Source: an uncultured Sulfitobacter sp. (GTDB taxonomy: Bacteria > Pseudomonadota > Alphaproteobacteria > Rhodobacterales > Rhodobacteraceae). Taken from it: a DNA stretch of 64,000 nt. Below the pieces are notes generated by a model that saw only the letters and a program-made list of their open reading frames with translations, did no database searches and was not told where the DNA came from. The stretch covers positions 22,368-86,367 of the forward strand of contig NZ_CANMFS010000012.1 in the NCBI RefSeq assembly GCF_947497275.1, given 5' to 3'. The position numbers and the translations under genes were made by a program. Positions within the stretch are counted from its first letter, which is position 1, and every line of letters starts with the position of its first letter. Shown piece by piece: positions 17,945 through 26,067 of the stretch.

Positions 17945-19435
17945 TCAGCGCCTTCTGCGCACCTCTTCCTCGATCTGCCATGCGGAGCGGATCAGGCGCT
18001 GCCGAGCAGGAATAGAAAATTCTTGTCGTAGGGTGTTGATTTTCATGGCGCCACTACCTTTGAGCAAAATCAGATCGCCATGTTTCAGCAGGGGGAGAAG
18101 TTCGGTTTTGGCGCTGTCGACGTCTTCAAAATTGACCACCTCGACCCGCCCGGACAGGGTGGATCTGAGTTGGCCTGACAATGGACCGACCGTGACCAGA
18201 AGATCGATACCAGCCTTTTCGATATCCGGTGCAAGGTCGAGGTGCTTTGCAACTTCGTCAGAACCGAGTTCATGCATGTCCCCCAGAACCAGAACCTTGC
18301 GGCGGGGGCGGCGTCCGGTGATTGATTCAAGCAAGGCGCGCACCGTGGGCGGCGACGCATTCTGCGCATCGTCGATCACCTCGTAGACGCGCTTTTCCCG
18401 CGTTGGGTTGATCCGGTATCTGGCACCACGTTGCACCGCGACCTGACGGTAGCACGACAGGGCGCAGGCGGCATCCGCAAGCGGGAGGCCTTTGATGTGC
18501 GCAAGGCCGAGCGCGAATGTGGCCCCCATGGCGACTGCAATGCTGTTGCCAGGCAACACCGTTTCAACCGTTTCCGACAGCACGCGCACCGTGATCCGCA
18601 TCGCGCCACTTCCGATATCGGACATGTCAACCAGTTGAATGTCGTCGCGTTCCTCGCGTCCGACCGAAAGATACCCGCCGGGCAGGGACGAGAATACCGT
18701 GCCATCGCCCTCCTGATCGAGATCGAGAGCGGGCCGCCCGACTAAGGCGGGATAGGCACCCGAACACTCTTTCAGCAACGACGCTTTTTCCCGCAGCAGC
18801 GCTTGTTGATCCTCGAAGTTTTCGAGATGCGAGTCCGCGACTGTCGTCAGGATACCAATATCGGGCGCGGCATCCAATACGTTCCGTTTGATCGAACCGG
18901 GGCGCAAAGCGCTAATTTCTAAAACGAGATCCTGTGTATGAGTTGCAATCGACGCGAGCGTAAGGGCAATAACGTTACCAAAGTTATTGTTGTTTTTCGT
19001 GCTCTCGGTTGGCACAAAAAAGGCCAGCATCTGGGCGATAAGTTCTCGCGTTGTGGTCTTGCCGTAGCTGCCGGTGATGGCAATACAGTGACCCTTGAGG
19101 CGTGCGCGCCCGATTATTGCCATTCGGCGGGCCAGCTTAATACGATCTTCGCAGCGGAATACAGGCGCGTAGGATGGTAAGTCGGGAAGATCCTCATCGG
19201 TGATCGCCGCGACTGCTCCTTCAAGGAGCGCGCGCTTGATGAGTTTTGCTTGGTCCGGTATCGGCCCCATCTGAAAACGCGCCTTTGGGATGAACAGAAG
19301 ACCGGGAACGGTCGAATGCCGGTTGCTCACTTCCTCAATCGGCTGCATGTGCTCGGGTCCGGAAACCTGCGTAAGTTCGGGAAAATCGCGCAGCAGCTCT
19401 TCCTTCGTCCATATGATGCGTCGCTCAATGGTCAT
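17945..19435 (-). CDS. MurF-like amide ligase, copy 1
   Basis: The product has 496 residues and is a tandem paralogue of the gene at 16232-17722, with long runs of identical residues. An in-frame ATG at 19495 would add 20 residues, but I prefer 19435. It has GAAGGAATTGAG directly upstream and gives the same N-terminus and length as the paralogue (MTxERRIxWTKEELLRDFPEL). The motifs are ITGSYGKTTTRELIAQM, LVLEISALRPGS, DSHLENFEDQQALLREKASLL, DDAQNASPPTVRALL and VLVLGDMHELGSDE. All Mur ligase catalytic positions are present. Most differences lie in the stretch after the P-loop (SMTKNNNNFGN-like in this copy against HNRNHTHG in the other). That stretch helps set substrate choice in Mur ligases, so the two may add different residues. 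It follows the CapA-like gene with a 327-base gap. Confidence 0.87.
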   Translation of the reverse strand: MTIERRIIWTKEELLRDFPELTQVSGPEHMQPIEEVSNRHSTVPGLLFIPKARFQMGPIPDQAKLIKRALLEGAVAAITDEDLPDLPSYAPVFRCEDRIKLARRMAIIGRARLKGHCIAITGSYGKTTTRELIAQMLAFFVPTESTKNNNNFGNVIALTLASIATHTQDLVLEISALRPGSIKRNVLDAAPDIGILTTVADSHLENFEDQQALLREKASLLKECSGAYPALVGRPALDLDQEGDGTVFSSLPGGYLSVGREERDDIQLVDMSDIGSGAMRITVRVLSETVETVLPGNSIAVAMGATFALGLAHIKGLPLADAACALSCYRQVAVQRGARYRINPTREKRVYEVIDDAQNASPPTVRALLESITGRRPRRKVLVLGDMHELGSDEVAKHLDLAPDIEKAGIDLLVTVGPLSGQLRSTLSGRVEVVNFEDVDSAKTELLPLLKHGDLILLKGSGAMKINTLRQEFSIPARQRLIRSAWQIEEEVRRRR

Positions 19436-19762
19436 CTCAATTCCTTCAACAAGACCCATGTCACTTTTGGCACAGGTTTCTATTAGATCGGTCATCCGGT
19501 GTGTAGGGCGGGTCGGTCGGCGGTATCAAGCGTCAACCTTGCGCACAGCGATCGAATGGCAGTCCGCAAAATACCCGATCACCGACATATGTCGAGACCA
19601 TCCGGTCGCGTCTGCGGCAGGCGGGGGACCGTTTCAGAAGCGGTCCGGGCCTGTGGCGTCTTTGACCAAATCGCGGCAAACCGGTATGGTCCCCAAGACA
19701 GGCGTTTGCCCGTCCGGTCTGGCCTCCGCGTCTGGCTTTGCTGTCTGCCGCATCACGCGCCT
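19436..19762. other. Spacer between the CapA-like and MurF-like genes
   Basis: These 327 bases inside the operon hold no gene that I can support. A 6-bp GC stem (GGACCG and CGGTCC, 19626-19646) is the only clear inverted repeat. It has no T-run, so it might mark RNA processing but is not a convincing terminator. The last 60 bases could encode an N-terminal extension of the MurF-like protein. Confidence 0.4.
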
Positions 19763-20689
19763 TCAGGCCGGTGTTACCTTGAAACCGGTGGCTTTGTTGT
19801 CCGTATGGGTATCCGTGCCGACGCTTTCCAGAGTTTCGGGGTGCAGCGTGACAACCGTCGACAGCGGCTCTGCATTCATTTTCTTGTACCGTCCGGGCGA
19901 ATTGAATACGAAATTCCCGATCGAGTAATAGATCATTTTCCCCGCATATTCCTCGACCTCGTCTTTCTTGTGCGATCCATGCGCTATGACAATGTCAGCA
20001 CCCGCATCGACCACCTTGCGGCACCATTCCTTCATGGCGTCACCGACGTCGCGGTAATCGACCCCCTGCCAGTGCGGGCTCACAACCACGATGGCCTCCG
20101 GATCTTCGGTCTTGATGCGCTCAATTTGCTTTTTGACCGCTGCAAAATGGGTGCGGCGTATTCCTGGTTTTTCCTTTTCCGCAAAGAACCCATAGGCGAT
20201 ATACCGCTTTGTCGCCCGCATGCCGTTAATCACATGCACCTTCCTGCCTGAGTCCGGCAAGGTGATGACATACGGTTTTCTCGCTTCTGCGAGGGTGCGC
20301 CCCGCCCCGATGGTGGCGATGTCATTGGCATGCAACAGATCGATCATTTTCACCATTGCATCTTCGCCAAAGTCCATCGCGTGGTTGTTGGCAAGCATGA
20401 CGGCCGTCACGCCGAGCTTTTTCAGCATTTCGATGGTCACATCGGGGTCGTCAAATCCGGGGTACTCTTTGCCTGCGATGGGATCGCCCGGAGTTCTGGT
20501 CAACACCGTTTCGAGATTGACGATAACCTCATCACTGCCTTCCAACAGCGGCGCGACACCCTCGAAGAATGAAAAGGGTTCGTTTTGCAGACGCTCGTAG
20601 GCATCCGGGTACTTCTTTTTGCTTTTCTCAAGGTAAAAATAGCCGAGACTGGTGTCGCCGCAGAAAGTAATCTTGAAGGGGTCGGGCAT
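19763..20689 (-). CDS. CapA/PgsA-like metallophosphoesterase-fold protein, cytoplasmic
   Basis: The product has 308 residues. It has the CapA family pattern: FCGDTSLG at the N-terminus, VNLETVLTRTPG, VMLANNHAMDFGEDAM, GAGRTLAEARKP, VVVSPHWQGVDYRD, DIVIAHGSHKKDEVEEYAGKMIYYSIGNFVFN. These Asp, Asn and His residues make the metal site in this fold. CapA/PgsA proteins take part in poly-gamma-glutamate capsule production and usually have an N-terminal membrane anchor. This one has no signal peptide or membrane segment and is short, so it probably acts in the cytoplasm. In poly-gamma-glutamate systems the partner is a Mur-like ligase; here the gene lies directly upstream of two Mur-like ligases, which supports a role in peptide synthesis or processing. 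No PgsC-like membrane protein is nearby. Confidence 0.86.
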   Translation of the reverse strand: MPDPFKITFCGDTSLGYFYLEKSKKKYPDAYERLQNEPFSFFEGVAPLLEGSDEVIVNLETVLTRTPGDPIAGKEYPGFDDPDVTIEMLKKLGVTAVMLANNHAMDFGEDAMVKMIDLLHANDIATIGAGRTLAEARKPYVITLPDSGRKVHVINGMRATKRYIAYGFFAEKEKPGIRRTHFAAVKKQIERIKTEDPEAIVVVSPHWQGVDYRDVGDAMKEWCRKVVDAGADIVIAHGSHKKDEVEEYAGKMIYYSIGNFVFNSPGRYKKMNAEPLSTVVTLHPETLESVGTDTHTDNKATGFKVTPA

Positions 20690-20808
20690 ATTGTTTTCCT
20701 GGGCGTTTGGAGATTCAGATCATTGTCAGTACACGACCCGAGATTGCCGCTGATTATTGTCTGACCCGAAAGATGTCTGTCATCAACAGATAATCCCCGT
20801 TTGAGTCA

Positions 20809-22029
20809 TTATTGGCAGGTTACGCTGGTGGGAACTTCTTCGATCCCAAGCCCGTTGGCATACATCCAGGTCAGGCCCGCCACAGCCCAAAGAGGGCCGG
20901 ACGCCGTGAACTGTACGCGCCCTGTGACCTGATCGAGTTCTTTGAGGTCGATATCAACACCCAGCTTTATGGCGGTTTGCGTCAGTTCCCGCTTGAGCCG
21001 CGGGCCATCGCTAACGCCTGAAAGCTCCACCTCCCGCGAGATTTGACTTTGCAGATCCGGTTTCTGGCATTCGGCAACCTGTGTCAGAACCTCCCATGCC
21101 GCCTCCGGATGCCCTGCAAGCAGCTTGTAGCACTTGAGATGTTCGGAGACTGAGACAAGGGCGTAGTTGTCCTTCGATTTGCTTGACGGTTCGGTGGGGT
21201 CGTCGATGATCAAATCAACCCGCAGGAAGGCCATCCCCTGAAGTACCTGGGCGATTTTCGCCCCCAACGCGAGGTAGCTGTCGTGCAAAGCGTCCGCCTG
21301 CTGCCACGGCTCACCCTCTTCAGTCGACTTGATAAAGGCTGCCACGACTTTGTCGCCGGCGAGGATCAGGCGCACTGCTTGGCCGGTGCGCTGTTTCTCG
21401 ACCATGTAGCGGATACTGAGCGGCAGGAACTTGTTCCCTTGCTTATCCACATGATCTTCCGATAGCCGCGTCATGGCGTAGGGTGATGCGGTCAGATCGC
21501 TGGCTTTTTGCTTTTTCAACGCACGCGATTGATGAAACAGATGCTCCAGCTCCGTGTCGTTTCCAATGTCCTTGAAAGTCTCTTCGAACAGGGTATTGCG
21601 GATCACCGGTTTGAGTACCACCGGATAGCCGATCTTTTGCGCGTAGCGGATATGGTCGCGTTGCGAACGCCCGGAGAAGGAGGCCGCTTCCGCGACCTTG
21701 ATGTTCTGACGCTGCAGCTGCGCGCGCCAGGCGCGAAGGTCCTGACAGTAGTTGACTGTGGGCAGCAAGTTTCGTCCACTGACGCCACATACAAAACCGA
21801 CAGGCTTGCAGGCAACGCCGCTGGCGCTGTCAGGGGTTGGCGCCCGCACGGGCAGCTCAGTGTAATAGTAGGCCAATTGACGGGGGAGCAGCAGCGTCTG
21901 GGCGCTGCTTGGCATGCGCATGGCATGCACCAGAAACCCCTCACGGGTGATGTCGGGCAGATTGACCAGCAGGCTGGTGAAACTGTCGATACGTGTGTCC
22001 ATGTCAACCTGGTTCATGAGTTCCTGCAT
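20809..22029 (-). CDS. Degenerate ATP-grasp protein with acylphosphatase-like C-terminus
   Basis: The product has 406 residues. It abuts the upstream gene with no gap (TGA then ATG), so the two products are probably made in a fixed ratio. The middle resembles its neighbour's ATP-grasp core (IGYPVVLKPVIRNTLFEETF, YMVEKQRTGQAVRLILAGDKVVAAF, FLRVDLIIDDP). The C-terminal metal ligands are not recognisable: SVSEHLKCYK stands where the neighbour has CELNAHAAI. The last 80 residues (REVELSGVSDGPRLKRELTQ, TGRVQFTASGP) keep the shape of an acylphosphatase domain but lack its catalytic Arg loop. It is therefore likely a non-catalytic partner of the protein encoded at 22030-23943. The pairing of active and inactive subunits is inference from residue loss. 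Confidence 0.68.
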   Translation of the reverse strand: MQELMNQVDMDTRIDSFTSLLVNLPDITREGFLVHAMRMPSSAQTLLLPRQLAYYYTELPVRAPTPDSASGVACKPVGFVCGVSGRNLLPTVNYCQDLRAWRAQLQRQNIKVAEAASFSGRSQRDHIRYAQKIGYPVVLKPVIRNTLFEETFKDIGNDTELEHLFHQSRALKKQKASDLTASPYAMTRLSEDHVDKQGNKFLPLSIRYMVEKQRTGQAVRLILAGDKVVAAFIKSTEEGEPWQQADALHDSYLALGAKIAQVLQGMAFLRVDLIIDDPTEPSSKSKDNYALVSVSEHLKCYKLLAGHPEAAWEVLTQVAECQKPDLQSQISREVELSGVSDGPRLKRELTQTAIKLGVDIDLKELDQVTGRVQFTASGPLWAVAGLTWMYANGLGIEEVPTSVTCQ

Positions 22030-23943
22030 TCATCGTTCAAGTGTGAAGTCATCGTACCGGGTGTCGTCATCCAGATGGGTGACGTGTACCGAGGTCGGCA
22101 GTGCTGCGGATGGCCCGCGGATGCAAGCGGTGGTGAGGGCAGTGATGCCCACCAGAGATCCCTGCAGCACGGCCTCCACCTTGCGGCGGCCGACATTTTT
22201 GACATAGCCCTTGAGCCCACTGCGCCGGGCCTGCCGCTCAAGCCATTTGCGGTAACCGACCTTGGTAACCTTGCCGCGAATTTCGACCCGCACCGCGAGG
22301 GTGTCTTCGGCCAAGGGGGTCAGCGGTATCTTTTGCTGACGCAGAATTTCCTCGATTGCCGCGCGGGGTACATTCACCGGTTCACCGAACATCGTATAAC
22401 AGGCGGTGCCGATCGCCGCGTGGGCGTTCAGCTCACAGATACCAAGATCGGTTTCTCCGACGGGTTTGCGGTGATCCTCGATCAGAAAGTCGATGCCGCA
22501 ATAGTCGAGCCCCGGCACGGCTTTTACGGCTTCCTCGGCGACCTTGATGATGCTGGGATGCATTTCGTGCAGTATGTTGACGCTGTCGCCCCCCTGCGAC
22601 AGGTTGCACGACCCCGACAGAACCACCGATTGTCCCGCCTCCGGCACATCATGCTGGCTCAGCCCCTGCTTTTCCAACTGATACAACGTGGCTTCGCCGA
22701 ATTTGATAGGGCGCGACTTGAGATGCGGGATTTCCTGACGATAGCGGTTCTTGATCAGGATCAGTTCGGCCACACTGTGTTTGCCATCCCCGACCACGTT
22801 GGCCGGTGCGCGCAGCGTCGCGGCGACGACCTTGCCGCCGATCACCATGATCCGGTAATCCTCACCGAAAATGTGCTTTTCGACGATAAAGTCGTCGTGA
22901 CCCAGCTGGCTGCTCTCGAGCACATGAAAGGCTCTGCTGAGCTCTGCGTCACTGCGGATGTTCGGCACCACGCCGATGCCCCGCACGCCGGTGGCGGGTT
23001 TGACCACGACCGGATAGCCGATCAGGTTCGCAAAGCGTGTGGCGTTGTCGTAGTCGCCGGGAGGAAACATGCGCCCAAGGGGGGTTGGAAACCCCAATGG
23101 CGCCAGAAATTCCCGGGTCGCCTCTTTGTGCGTACAAAGCGAAATGGCATCCACACTGACCAGCGGCGAACGGCTCAGTTTGAAATAGAGGGTCTGGTCG
23201 CCCTTGCGGGCCGTAAATACACCCTTGCCCGTACGCAAGATATCGAACCCCTGACGCACGCATTCACGCTCCATCAGGTGGCTCTTGGCATCCATGGTGC
23301 CCAGCGGCATCATCAACGTGGTGTCGTCCGAGCTGTTGGGAGTCAGCGTCGGTGAGGCGTTCTGTAGTACGCCCTTGACTGTCGGCTGATAGGTATAGAC
23401 GGGCGGTTCAGCTTCCGGAAGGTACAGTACCTTGTTTGCGCGCGCGAATAGATTTTCCATCAAAGCTTCGTCCATTGCGCCATCCGCATCGGCAGATGCG
23501 GGTTCTTCGAGCATTTGGAAAAGCTGATTCAGCGTTTTTTGCGTGCTGGTGACCGCACGGTTGATCTTACGCCATTCTGTGAGGTTGAGCGGGCTGGCGT
23601 TGTCGATCAACTGCTCCGTGGGCTCTACCCACACATGGAATTCACTGCCAGGCGCCTCGTTTTGCAAATTCGGCTCCTCGAGCCGGCTCCCGATCAATCG
23701 GGTGGCTACTGTCTGCAGATACTCCCAGTAACGCAACACCATGGGTCTGCCTTCGCGATGACCCAACAGCCCTTCCACGGCGACAGCACGCTCAATCCCG
23801 CCGCGGGACGCAGTCATCTTCAGATAGTAATTCGCCCGGCCCTGTACGTCTACGACCGCACGAGGGGGGAGCAGTGTCTCGGTACTTGGCCTGTCATAGG
23901 CGACCAGTTCGATGCGGCTGATATGGAAAGGTTCGTTTGGCAT
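22030..23943 (-). CDS. Cyanophycin synthetase-like ATP-grasp ligase fused to acylphosphatase
   Basis: The product has 637 residues. An N-terminal region of about 260 residues is of unknown type. It is followed by an ATP-grasp domain close to that of cyanophycin synthetase: YPVVVKPATGVRGIGVV, VEKHIFGEDYRIMVIGGKVVAATLRA, NVVGDGKHSVAELI, and LDYCGIDFLIED with the magnesium ligands in ICELNAHA. The last 90 residues are an acylphosphatase domain (VRVEIRGKVTKVGYRKW, LKGYVKNVGRRKVEAVLQGS). The two catalytic residues of acylphosphatase, Arg (R565) and Asn (N583), are kept. ATP-grasp ligases work through an acyl-phosphate intermediate, so a fused acylphosphatase could act as an editing or discharge activity. 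It has no Mur-type domain, unlike cyanophycin synthetase; separate MurF-like proteins in the same operon may fill that place. Confidence 0.86.
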   Translation of the reverse strand: MPNEPFHISRIELVAYDRPSTETLLPPRAVVDVQGRANYYLKMTASRGGIERAVAVEGLLGHREGRPMVLRYWEYLQTVATRLIGSRLEEPNLQNEAPGSEFHVWVEPTEQLIDNASPLNLTEWRKINRAVTSTQKTLNQLFQMLEEPASADADGAMDEALMENLFARANKVLYLPEAEPPVYTYQPTVKGVLQNASPTLTPNSSDDTTLMMPLGTMDAKSHLMERECVRQGFDILRTGKGVFTARKGDQTLYFKLSRSPLVSVDAISLCTHKEATREFLAPLGFPTPLGRMFPPGDYDNATRFANLIGYPVVVKPATGVRGIGVVPNIRSDAELSRAFHVLESSQLGHDDFIVEKHIFGEDYRIMVIGGKVVAATLRAPANVVGDGKHSVAELILIKNRYRQEIPHLKSRPIKFGEATLYQLEKQGLSQHDVPEAGQSVVLSGSCNLSQGGDSVNILHEMHPSIIKVAEEAVKAVPGLDYCGIDFLIEDHRKPVGETDLGICELNAHAAIGTACYTMFGEPVNVPRAAIEEILRQQKIPLTPLAEDTLAVRVEIRGKVTKVGYRKWLERQARRSGLKGYVKNVGRRKVEAVLQGSLVGITALTTACIRGPSAALPTSVHVTHLDDDTRYDDFTLER

Positions 23944-24011
23944 TCGGGCATCACTAACGGTTATTGGGGCTTCTGGACCTGGCCCAGTTTATGATCGCTG
24001 TAGCGAAGATA

Positions 24012-25343
24012 CTATTTTTCACTCACTTCGGGGTGCAAGGCGCGATCATCGTAGACGCGTTCCAGAAGTGCACGCCTTGCGCTGCCGGCCCTGATACTGC
24101 CATCCGCATCATAAGCATTGATGCTGACCAGACGGCGACGTACGCCGGAGCGGCACAGGTTCGCAGCAAAGCCGGGGCCCTCTGGCAACCGGATGACATT
24201 GTCATCCAGCTCTGCATGCGGATACACGAGACGCACCTTATCCTCTTTCCTGAAGGACGTGGAGAAGTAGCGGCAATGACACATTGCGCCCGCCAGCGAC
24301 ACCATCGCCAGGGTGTTCAGATTGGTGGTGCCGTTGACGCCGGCCAGGAAAATTCCGCCCTTGAACCCGTGCGCTTGCGCCTCGCGTTCGGCCTCCAGAA
24401 CGTCGTGATAGCCCCCAACCCGCTGCGGAATGACCTTGAGATCGACGTGGGGCAAGTAAGGCGCCAGCTTCTTGATGCTTTCCGGCCCCCAGACGGGCGC
24501 CGACAGCATGATGCGTATCGGTGATCCCTCGATCTTTTCAAAAGCCTGCTGATAAAAAGTATCGGCATCTTCCGGGAACGGATCTTCAACCACCACCGAA
24601 ACATTCGGTTTTGCCAACAGGTCGGTAAGATTCAGGCTGTCACAAAATTCTTCCCATTCGGCAGGAGACCAGCGCTGACCGGCGTTCAGGATGATACCTG
24701 ACAGATCGGGCGATCCGTCTCCCAAGGTAAACATCAGGGAGTTGATCAAAGCGGCGGCCTCGTCACCGCTGATACGCCTGCCAAGACGCAACCAGCCTTG
24801 CAGCTGTTTGCCATCGTCAATGCCCGGCAGCAGCTTTTCGATGTCACGCAGCGGATCATTGAACACATTGCGCTGGACACTTCCCTTATTGGGACAAGCG
24901 TCCAGTTCCGTTATGGAAACGCCGCGATGTCTGGCCATGAGATCCAAAACGGCGCACTCGGCGGCAAAACACACCGAAGGGTTGGGACGCCGCTCGATGA
25001 TGCCGTTGTTCCCGATACCGGAAATATCGCAGATGATCTCGTCCGTGATGTCATTGACTTCACGAACCGGGGATTCAGAATCTTTCCGGAGCGTCCGTCC
25101 GACCAGGCAACGGGCCATCTTGCGTGCATACCGGGTCGCACTCGCAAGTGTCTCGTCGCTCGCTCTTGTTGGGCGCGCTTCGCCAAGTCCTGCGAACACT
25201 TCGCCTTCATCGTCTCCGATCACTTCGATGAAGACCGAATATTTTTCGGGTAGGCTCTTGGCAGCCCGATCCTTGCCTTCGCGTTCTTGTGCGCTCATCG
25301 GCCTGTTTTTAAGGACGACCACGCTCGCATTGATGATCTGCAT
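24012..25343 (-). CDS. Enolase-superfamily protein lacking key metal ligands
   Basis: The product has 443 residues and is the first gene of the minus-strand operon. Its layout follows the mandelate racemase/dipeptide epimerase branch: a capping domain (residues 1-150, YSVFIEVIGDDEGEVFAGLGEARPT), then a barrel. Compared with the epimerase domain at 5470-8328, the first metal ligand region reads IILNAGQRW (N instead of D), the second keeps E (VVVEDPFP), the third is SAPV where ADES is expected, and the second lysine region reads DLKVIPQRVGG. It has lost at least two of three magnesium ligands, so it is unlikely to epimerise in the usual way. It could be a binding or scaffold subunit. The sequence has no frameshift and is long, which argues that it is kept by selection. 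A 68-base gap separates it from the ATP-grasp ligase gene. Confidence 0.72.
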   Translation of the reverse strand: MQIINASVVVLKNRPMSAQEREGKDRAAKSLPEKYSVFIEVIGDDEGEVFAGLGEARPTRASDETLASATRYARKMARCLVGRTLRKDSESPVREVNDITDEIICDISGIGNNGIIERRPNPSVCFAAECAVLDLMARHRGVSITELDACPNKGSVQRNVFNDPLRDIEKLLPGIDDGKQLQGWLRLGRRISGDEAAALINSLMFTLGDGSPDLSGIILNAGQRWSPAEWEEFCDSLNLTDLLAKPNVSVVVEDPFPEDADTFYQQAFEKIEGSPIRIMLSAPVWGPESIKKLAPYLPHVDLKVIPQRVGGYHDVLEAEREAQAHGFKGGIFLAGVNGTTNLNTLAMVSLAGAMCHCRYFSTSFRKEDKVRLVYPHAELDDNVIRLPEGPGFAANLCRSGVRRRLVSINAYDADGSIRAGSARRALLERVYDDRALHPEVSEK

Positions 25344-25466
25344 CTATCCGCGCCTCAAATAATCTCACTACCTGTTAATAGGAAATATATTGTCTATCAA
25401 TGGATGGCGGTAGAATGCGCCCCTTTCCCTCCATCAGCTACACCTCAATGGTTGGGCGCAGTGAAG

Positions 25467-25690
25467 TGATCCCGAAAATCCGGACAGTCAGCTAAGGTGT
25501 ATCCAACCCTTTCGGAAGGATACGAAAATGGCAAAGCGGCGGAATTTTACAGATCAGTTCAAGGCCAGGATGGCGTTGGAAGCGCTGCGGGGCGGGGCGA
25601 CAAGACCGTGCAGGAGGTCGCAGCGAAGCACCGGCTGCACCCGAACCAGGTCAGCAAAGCTTCGGCCGGCAAGCTCGGACCACTTCAATG
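25467..25690 (+). pseudogene. Remnant of an IS3-family insertion sequence (left end and orfA)
   Basis: TGATCCCGAAAATCCGGACA at 25467 looks like an IS3-type terminal repeat. At 25528, after an AAGGATAC region, a transposase orfA begins (MAKRRNFTDQFKARMALEAL). It changes frame at about 25595-25605, since KTVQEVAAKHRLHPNQVS continues in another frame, and it is cut off after about 55 codons. OrfB and the right end are missing. It is a dead remnant at the junction of two divergent transcription units. Confidence 0.75.
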
Positions 25691-25716
25691 TATGTCGATC
25701 AGAAATATGACACGTT

Positions 25717-25980
25717 ATGCCTTCAATCGAACGAATGATCATTACGATGCCAGCCGATATGGCCGAGACATTGCGCCGTACTGTTGCCGACGGTAAGTAT
25801 GCATCAATCAGTGAATTTGCTCGAAAGGCCTTGTGCAGCCGGACCCGCCGCTGCGATACAGAGCTGCGTGATCTTGATATGTTTCGAAGTGCGGTCAAGG
25901 CAGGTTTGAACAGCGGTCCCGGTATACCCGCAAGCCAGATGTTGGCCGGGACAGATCCAAGCTACGGTGGCAAGCTCTAG
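25717..25980 (+). CDS. ParD/CopG-type antitoxin, without a toxin partner
   Basis: The product has 87 residues. The N-terminal part (MIITMPADMAETLRRTVADGKYASISEFARKAL) is a typical ParD ribbon-helix-helix domain, and the C-terminus (AVKAGLNSGPGIPA) fits the toxin-binding tail of the family. It may start at 25717 or at the ATG at 25735. In a normal parDE pair a ParE toxin follows at once; here the next gene is the APS reductase 87 bases later, so the partner has been lost or was never moved. It sits directly after the insertion sequence remnant, which suggests that both came with a mobile segment. It could still bind DNA and repress its own promoter, but that is inference. Confidence 0.68.
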   Translation: MPSIERMIITMPADMAETLRRTVADGKYASISEFARKALCSRTRRCDTELRDLDMFRSAVKAGLNSGPGIPASQMLAGTDPSYGGKL

Positions 25981-26067
25981 CCGCAGCACGGTGGTTGCCC
26001 ATAACACCTGGTTTTCAGGATCAGGTTTCTCCTTCATCAGGAGATCTTGATTTAGAGGATGATTTCT

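Noticed and set aside
16232..19435. Housekeeping murF of the murein pathway
   Set aside because: No other division or murein gene is near, two copies lie in tandem with CapA-like and ATP-grasp genes, and the DDxYNANP motif of true MurF is changed to DDAQNASP. A specialised role fits better.
19763..23943. A standard cyanophycin or poly-gamma-glutamate synthesis operon
   Set aside because: Cyanophycin synthetase has its ATP-grasp and Mur domains in one chain, and poly-gamma-glutamate systems need PgsC and a membrane-anchored PgsA. Neither is found, and the acylphosphatase and epimerase parts belong to neither system.
25717..25980. A complete ParDE toxin-antitoxin pair
   Set aside because: No ParE-like frame follows or precedes the ParD-like gene.
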